From positions 1 to 9,783 of the forward strand of contig JAHIPE010000190.1 of the NCBI GenBank assembly GCA_018894655.1: a stretch of DNA of 9,783 bases, read 5' to 3'. Every line of letters starts with the position of its first letter. Within the stretch, counting starts at the first letter, position 1. Positions 5,502 to 9,783 of the stretch are shown here, in pieces. Position numbers and translations under genes: made by a program. Below the pieces are notes generated by a model that worked only from the letters and a program-made list of their open reading frames with translations, did not search any database and was not told the DNA's origin. The DNA comes from Actinomycetota bacterium (GTDB lineage: Bacteria > Actinomycetota > Geothermincolia > Fen-727 > Anoxymicrobiaceae).

Positions 5502-6247
5502 TGACGGAAGAGCCGATGATACGCACGGTCAAACTGGTGAAGAAGTTCGGTCACCACGAGGTCCTGAAGGGAATCGACTTCGAGGTGCAGCCCTCGGAGG
5601 TCGTCGTGGTCGTGGGCCCCAGCGGCTCCGGCAAGAGCACCTTACTGCGGTGCATTAACGGGCTGGAGCATGCAACCGGCGGGCACGTCTACGTCGAGGG
5701 GGTAGATATAACCGACCACGATACGGACATCAACCAGGTGCGGCAGAAGCTGGGGATGGTTTTCCAAGACTTCAACCTCTTCCCACACCTTACAGCCCTG
5801 GGGAACGTGACACTCGCGCCCGTCAGGGTCAAGAAGGTGAACGAGGAGGATGCGGACAGGAGGGGGATCGAACTCCTCGACAAGGTTGGCTTGAAGGAGA
5901 AGGCCGATAGCTACCCGGCGCACCTTTCAGGTGGGCAGCAGCAGAGAGTGGCGATCGCCCGGGCGTTTGCCATGGACCCGGATGTTATGCTGTTCGACGA
6001 GGTGACGTCCGCCCTTGACCCGGAGCTGGTGAAGGAGGTCCTGGACACTATGAAGGACCTGGTCCGGGAGGGGATGACCATGATCGTGGTGACCCACGAG
6101 ATGGGCTTCGCCAAGGAGGTTGGTGACCGGTTGGTCTTTATGGACGAGGGCGAGATAGTGGAGGAAGGCGAACCGGCCGAGGTGTTCACCAATCCCCGGA
6201 ACCCCAGGACGCGCGAGTTCTTCTCGAAGATACTAACGCACATGTAA
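5501..6247 (+). CDS. Polar amino-acid ABC transporter, ATP-binding protein (GlnQ type)
   Basis: A 248-aa ABC ATPase that powers import through the permease encoded just upstream. All nucleotide-binding motifs are present: Walker A GPSGSGKS (39-46), Q-loop Gln89 in VFQDFNLFPHLT, signature LSGGQQQRVAIARA (142-155), Walker B VMLFDE (162-167) with catalytic Glu167, D-loop SALDPE, and H-loop His199 in VVTHEMG. The length and the DFNLFPH and SALDPE sequences place it in the polar amino-acid uptake branch. The GTG at 5501 shares its G with the permease TAG stop, with GAGGGGGG just upstream, suggesting coupled translation; ATG at 5516 is an alternative five codons later. The frame is open far upstream through the permease gene, but that part is a shadow. 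Confidence 0.95.
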   Translation: MTEEPMIRTVKLVKKFGHHEVLKGIDFEVQPSEVVVVVGPSGSGKSTLLRCINGLEHATGGHVYVEGVDITDHDTDINQVRQKLGMVFQDFNLFPHLTALGNVTLAPVRVKKVNEEDADRRGIELLDKVGLKEKADSYPAHLSGGQQQRVAIARAFAMDPDVMLFDEVTSALDPELVKEVLDTMKDLVREGMTMIVVTHEMGFAKEVGDRLVFMDEGEIVEEGEPAEVFTNPRNPRTREFFSKILTHM

Positions 6248-6306
6248 CGCTTCTCAACTCAACCCACCCGGCCCTCACTCAAACCAAGAGGGGTGTTTGG
6301 GGCTCT

Positions 6307-6325
6307 GGGCGACTGAGAGTCGCCC
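6307..6325 (+). terminator. Perfect 8-bp hairpin after the ABC operon
   Basis: GGGCGACT (6307-6314), loop GAG, AGTCGCCC (6318-6325), 60 bp past the ATPase stop. The following bases are C-rich rather than T-rich, so it is an atypical terminator at best; it may instead be an mRNA-end-stabilising or repeat-type hairpin. Confidence 0.45.
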
Positions 6326-6354
6326 CTCCCTCAAGATTGTGGGAAACCCTGACA

Positions 6355-6375
6355 TGTGGTAGAAATTTCACCACA
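6355..6375. promoter_or_regulatory. Near-perfect dyad just upstream of the repeat-protein gene, possible operator
   Basis: TGTGGT, a single A, GAAA, then TTTC and ACCACA: ten-base arms mirror each other with only one unpaired base, centred on AATT. It ends 12 bases before the AGGGGG ribosome binding site and 23 before the ATG at 6399. A weak TTGTGG/TAGAAA pair (6337-6342, 6360-6365, spacing 17) would put the dyad over the -10 region, as a repressor site would sit. An RNA hairpin in the leader is the alternative. Confidence 0.5.
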
Positions 6376-6398
6376 AACGCAGCATTCAGGGGGTTACT

Positions 6399-8771
6399 AT
6401 GAGACGAATGAGAGCTATCGCCGGGCTGTCGGTTCTTTTCATGACAGTCGGCCTGCTCCTTGGGTCGCTTTCACCCGCGAGCCAGGCGGGAGCGGGCGCC
6501 GCGGGTGGGCCGTTGTCCTGGTTCGCCGGTGGCAACGGGCAGCAGGGTGCTATCAAAGCGATGGCCTCGTACGGGGTGGACCTGTACGCGGGCACACTCC
6601 ACTGGACGAGCGGCTGCGAGGTCTGGTGCTATGACGGAAGCGACTGGACCCGGGTTGCTACCGGCGGTTTCGGGGACACGGACAATGAAGGGGTCGTCTC
6701 GATGGCGGTCTTCAACTCCGAGCTGTACGCCGGGACCCTGAACTGGGTCAGCGGCTGCGAGGTCTGGCGGTACGACGGGACCGACTGGACGCGGGTCCAG
6801 TCCGGGGGGTTCGGGAGCGGCGACAACCATAGTGTATCTTCGATGGCCGTCTTCGGCGGAGCGCTGTACGCCGGCCTTGAGAACCACGTGTCCGGCTGCC
6901 AGGTTTGGCGCTCGGCGGACGGCAGTACATGGAACCGGGTCAGCGCCGACGGCTTCGGAGACGGCGGCAACGCCGACGCCTCCTCCATGGCGGTTCACGA
7001 CTCTATGCTGTACGTCGGGACGTTCAACCCGGATACCGGGTGCGAGATATGGAGTTCGGCGGACGGCGCAACCTGCAACCAGGCGAACGACGATGGCTTC
7101 TCGGACGGGCACAACGGCACCGTATCTTCCCTCCGGTCGTTCAAGGGGAAGATGTACGCGGGGACCTGGAACAACCGGACCGGCTGCGAGGTATGGCGCC
7201 GGGACGGGCCGAACCCGGCGGACTGGACACAACTGGGCGGCGACGGATTTGGGAACAAGAACAACGTGGACGCGTCCAGCATGAGCGTCTTCGACTCTTG
7301 CTTGCACGTCGGGACCTACAACCATGACACCGGTTGCGGGATCTGGCGCTCCGCCGACGGTGACAGCTTTCAGCAGGTCAACACCGGCGGCTTCGGGGAC
7401 ACAAACAACCTGGACGCATCCTCCATGGCGACGCACGGGGGTTCTCTGTACGTGGGGGTGGCGGACTGGGAGAGGGGCTGCGAGATGTGGAGGACCGCCG
7501 GCCAGGGCGGGCAGCCGTACACCGACTGGGCCCAGGTGTCGTTCAACGGCTTCGCAGGAGCGACCTGGTACGTGGCGGAAGGCAGCACCTACGGCGGCTT
7601 CGAGACCTGGATACTGGTGCAGAACCCCGGGAGCGGGACGGCCCACGTGACACTCACCTACATGACCGGCGAGGGAGAGAAGGAGGGCCCCGCCACCGAC
7701 GTGCCACCCGGGAGCAGGGTGAGCGTGAACGTGGCGGACACCGTGGAGAGCTTCAACGTCTCGACCGAGGTGAACTCCGATAAGCCGGTGGTGGTGGAGA
7801 GGGCGCTCTACTACAACTGCCGGCAGTGCGCCACCGGCTCGTTGGGCGCCACCTGCGCCGATACCAACTGGTACGTGGCGGAAGGCAGCACCTACGGCGG
7901 CTTCGAGACCTGGATACTGGTGCAGAACCCCGGGAGCGAACCGGCAGAGGTCAACCTCATGTACTACACGGATTCCGGGATGGTATCTGGCCCCATTATC
8001 ACGGTACAGCCGGGATGCAGGGAGACCGTGAACGTGGCCGACACCGTGGAGACGTTCGAGGTGTCTACCGAGGTGACATCCGACAACCCGGTGGTTGTCG
8101 AGAGGGCCCTCTACTACAACAACCGGCAGTGCGCCACAGGTTCGGTGGGCGCCACCGGCACTCACACCGACTGGTACGTGGCGGAAGGCAGCACCTACGG
8201 CGGCTTCGAGACCTGGATACTGGTGCAGAACCCCGGGAGCGAACCGGCCGAGGTCAACGTTACCTACCAGACCGGGTGGGGGGAGGTCTCGGGCCCCACA
8301 CTCACCGTAGGCGCGGGATGCAGGGAGAGCATCAACGTGGCGGATACGGTGGAGACGTACACGGTATCAACGCAGGTGACATCCGACAACCCGGTGGTTG
8401 TCGAGAGGGCCCTCTACTATGACAACCGGCAGTGCGCCACCGGCTCGTTGGGCGCCGGGTTCACCGGGACAACCTGGTACGTGGCCGAAGGCAGTACCTA
8501 CGGTGGCTTCGAGACCTGGATACTGGTGCAGAACCCGGGAGAGGATACCGCCCACGTAACGCTGACGTACATGACCGGTGAGGGCGAGAAGGAGGGACCT
8601 GGTATAGAAGTGGCACCCGGGTGCAGGGTAAGCGTCAATATAGCTGACACGGTCGATACCTATAATGTCTCCACACAGGTTACGTCGGATAAACCGGTGG
8701 TGGTGGAAAGGGCACTGTACTACAACGAAAGGCAGTGCGCCACCGGCTCGGTGGGGTTCGACGTGAACTAA
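6399..8771 (+). CDS. Exported repeat protein: seven GCEVW repeats plus four WYVAEGST modules
   Basis: A 790-aa protein of unknown function. Residues 1-30 are a Sec signal peptide (MRRMRAIAGL, hydrophobic core, cleavage probably after SQA). Residues 45-385 hold seven repeats, each with a motif like (S/T)GCEVWR-DG-DWTRV-GGFGD-N and LYAGT; their Cys residues are at 73, 120, 167, 215, 263, 313 and 361, a spacing of 47-50. Seven such units fit a seven-bladed beta-propeller, probably a binding surface. Residues 390-790 hold four modules starting WYVAEGSTYGGFETW at Trp390, 491, 592 and 693, exactly 101 residues apart, each ending near VVVERALYYN-RQCATGS. These look like secreted beta-sandwich domains. 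No LPXTG or C-terminal membrane anchor is seen, so the protein is probably released or held non-covalently at the cell surface. The ATG has CAGGGGG 5 bases upstream. The preceding dyad suggests its own regulation. A catalytic role is not supported. Confidence 0.88.
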   Translation: MRRMRAIAGLSVLFMTVGLLLGSLSPASQAGAGAAGGPLSWFAGGNGQQGAIKAMASYGVDLYAGTLHWTSGCEVWCYDGSDWTRVATGGFGDTDNEGVVSMAVFNSELYAGTLNWVSGCEVWRYDGTDWTRVQSGGFGSGDNHSVSSMAVFGGALYAGLENHVSGCQVWRSADGSTWNRVSADGFGDGGNADASSMAVHDSMLYVGTFNPDTGCEIWSSADGATCNQANDDGFSDGHNGTVSSLRSFKGKMYAGTWNNRTGCEVWRRDGPNPADWTQLGGDGFGNKNNVDASSMSVFDSCLHVGTYNHDTGCGIWRSADGDSFQQVNTGGFGDTNNLDASSMATHGGSLYVGVADWERGCEMWRTAGQGGQPYTDWAQVSFNGFAGATWYVAEGSTYGGFETWILVQNPGSGTAHVTLTYMTGEGEKEGPATDVPPGSRVSVNVADTVESFNVSTEVNSDKPVVVERALYYNCRQCATGSLGATCADTNWYVAEGSTYGGFETWILVQNPGSEPAEVNLMYYTDSGMVSGPIITVQPGCRETVNVADTVETFEVSTEVTSDNPVVVERALYYNNRQCATGSVGATGTHTDWYVAEGSTYGGFETWILVQNPGSEPAEVNVTYQTGWGEVSGPTLTVGAGCRESINVADTVETYTVSTQVTSDNPVVVERALYYDNRQCATGSLGAGFTGTTWYVAEGSTYGGFETWILVQNPGEDTAHVTLTYMTGEGEKEGPGIEVAPGCRVSVNIADTVDTYNVSTQVTSDKPVVVERALYYNERQCATGSVGFDVN
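6531..7548 (+). repeat. Seven coding repeats of about 48 codons (GCEVW units)
   Basis: Intragenic array in the N-terminal half of the exported protein. Units align on GC(E/Q/G)(V/I/M)W and on GGFGD-N, with 47-50 codon spacing. DNA identity between units is only moderate, so the copies are older than those of the downstream array. The last unit runs straight into the first WYVAEGST module. Confidence 0.8.
7566..8771 (+). repeat. Four tandem 303-bp coding repeats (101-residue modules)
   Basis: Units start at 7566, 7869, 8172 and 8475. The first about 69 bases are identical at the DNA level in units 1-3; unit 4 shows a few silent changes there (GCC for GCG, AGT for AGC, GGT for GGC). The middle of each unit differs much more in both DNA and protein. 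Units 1 and 4 resemble each other in the middle (VTLTYMTGEGEKEGP in both), as do 2 and 3 (PGSEPAEVN). Confidence 0.93.
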
Positions 8772-8778
8772 GAAAAGG

Positions 8779-8797
8779 GCCGCGGCGGATTCGCGGC
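8779..8797 (+). other. GC-rich hairpin between the two exported-protein genes
   Basis: GCCGCG (8779-8784) and CGCGGC (8792-8797) with a 7-base loop, starting 8 bp after the repeat-protein stop. No T-run follows, so terminator function is doubtful and the next gene, 79 bp downstream of the stop, may be co-transcribed. Confidence 0.35.
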
Positions 8798-8850
8798 AGG
8801 TGTTACGGCGGTGAACAACCGGGCAGCTTCGAGGGAAAGGTGTTGCTGAA

Positions 8851-9783
8851 ATGGTAGAGAGAATCAGGAAGCCGGTCGTTTTGTCCAGCGTCGTTTGTGC
8901 CGCACTGGTGTTACTGTTGGCTATGGGCTTGTCTATCGCCATGATGCCGGCCAGGCAGGCGGAGGCCGCACCCGTACCGACCGAGCTCAACATACCCGGT
9001 GGCTGGCCCTGGAAGATAACCCACCTGGTATACCCTACCATCGGCTGCCCGGTGATCAGAAAAAAGGGCGAGACGTTTACCCTGGAGTTCGACTGCAAAG
9101 GCAAAGGGGCGGGCGGGTCACAGCCCGATGTCTCCGACTGGGACGTCAGGCTCCTTTCGTCCAACGACCAGTGGCCGACGGTTGTGGACCTGCCGGTCCA
9201 GAACGCGGTCAGGGCTGAGTCGTTGGCGTGGGCGAAAGGCGCTTCGCCGGAATCGCCGACAAAGGGAGAGTGGTCAGGGCCGTGGGCCGGAAAAGAGGTA
9301 TGGCACGTTAAGGTGAAAGTGCCCTCGAGTGCACGCTCGGACCTCTATGACCTGCGGGTGACCGCGGAGGGTTCGACGACCATAACCGATTCCCAGCCCC
9401 ACGCGGTGCAGGTGATAGACGAGTACAAGGATGACTACAACTTCATACAGATCACCGACTTCCACGTCAATGACCCGCGGGGGCCCGGAATAAGCTTCGT
9501 GCCGGGGCCGTACCCGGACCCCGGCCAGTTCAAGAACTACCTCTACAACCTGAAGGCGCTGGAAAACGTTAACAGGCTGAATCCCGACTTCGTGGTCATG
9601 ACCGGCGACCTGCCCTTCGGGGTCCCCGAGTTTGCCGCTACGCTTTGCCCTCTATACTGGCCGGCTGACAAGAGGACCGACTTTACCGGAGAGGCGCCCG
9701 ACTGGGACGGAGAATACAGCCAGGCCTACGAACAACTATTGCGACTCGAGGTGCCGGTCCTGTGCATACCGGGCAACCACGAC
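8851..9783 (+). CDS. Exported calcineurin-like metallophosphoesterase (3' end outside window)
   Basis: 311 codons are visible without a stop, from ATG at 8851. Residues 1-40 are a signal peptide (VERIRKPVV, long hydrophobic stretch, cleavage near AEA or AEAA). Residues 41-195 form a beta-rich N-terminal domain I cannot name. The metallophosphoesterase core starts at about 197: FIQITDFHVND (Asp203 and His205, the D-x-H metal ligands), DFVVMTGDLPFG (Asp253, bridging metal ligand) and PGNHD (Asn309, His310) at the very edge. These are the first three of the family's blocks; the later histidine motifs lie outside. Such enzymes hydrolyse phosphomono- or diesters with a dinuclear metal centre; here it would act outside the membrane. 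GGAAAGG lies 10 bases before the ATG. It follows the repeat protein by 79 bp in the same direction, so the two may be expressed together. Confidence 0.9.
   Translation, partial: MVERIRKPVVLSSVVCAALVLLLAMGLSIAMMPARQAEAAPVPTELNIPGGWPWKITHLVYPTIGCPVIRKKGETFTLEFDCKGKGAGGSQPDVSDWDVRLLSSNDQWPTVVDLPVQNAVRAESLAWAKGASPESPTKGEWSGPWAGKEVWHVKVKVPSSARSDLYDLRVTAEGSTTITDSQPHAVQVIDEYKDDYNFIQITDFHVNDPRGPGISFVPGPYPDPGQFKNYLYNLKALENVNRLNPDFVVMTGDLPFGVPEFAATLCPLYWPADKRTDFTGEAPDWDGEYSQAYEQLLRLEVPVLCIPGNHD

Noticed and set aside
6307..6325. Textbook rho-independent terminator after the ABC operon
   Set aside because: The stem is perfect but no T-tract follows, so it is listed only as an atypical hairpin.
6471..8165. 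564-codon antisense frame opposite the repeat protein
   Set aside because: Its apparent repeats are the mirror of the sense-strand repeats, and no start signal or family motif is seen. Long antisense frames are common in high-GC genes.
7566..8771. Regular 303-bp repeats as a CRISPR array or mobile element
   Set aside because: The unit is a multiple of three, entirely in frame within one protein, and the sequence between conserved blocks is related rather than unique spacers.

Overview
The window is GC-rich and gene-dense, and looks like a chromosome segment from a Gram-positive-type, high-GC bacterium. The best guess is an uncultured Actinomycetota lineage. Three things point there: a compact Tad/Flp pilus cluster with a small TAEY-type pilin, a lipobox-bearing solute-binding protein, and a secreted protein with four exact 101-residue WYVAEGSTYGGFETW modules, which I associate from memory with deep-branching uncultured actinobacterial genomes. 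The lineage is an inference; no rRNA or tRNA gene is visible to settle it.

Left part (1-1987, minus strand): a Tad pilus operon read right to left. It runs flp pilin (58 aa), prepilin peptidase cpaA/tadV, tadE, then a TadG-like membrane-anchored protein that continues without interruption into an NlpC/P60 peptidoglycan hydrolase domain and leaves the window. Gaps are short (8 bp, 47 bp, then an ATGA overlap), so the four are probably co-transcribed. The tadA/B/C/Z genes are not in the window.

Middle left (1988-3972): a leader and promoter region for flp, a decayed SPFH/flotillin-type gene on the minus strand, a small GCCGGC-hairpin repeat present twice, an intact EamA/DMT transporter on the minus strand with its own terminator, and a divergent promoter region.

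Middle right (3973-6247, plus strand): a three-gene polar amino-acid ABC importer made of a lipoprotein solute-binding protein, one HisM/GlnP-type permease and a GlnQ-type ATPase. A hairpin between binding-protein and permease genes probably sets their unequal expression. The permease gene has an odd 5' end: coding-like sequence and a well-placed ribosome binding site lie upstream of the first ATG, at a GTA codon.

Right part (6248-9783, plus strand): two exported proteins. The first is a 790-aa protein with seven GCEVW-type repeats of about 48 residues (probably a beta-propeller) followed by four 101-residue modules. It is preceded by a near-perfect 21-bp dyad. The second, cut by the window edge, is an exported calcineurin-like metallophosphoesterase with a long N-terminal domain before its metal-binding core.

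The most unusual items are the TadG-NlpC/P60 fusion inside a pilus operon and the two-array secreted protein. I see no CRISPR array, transposase, phage gene or defence system.
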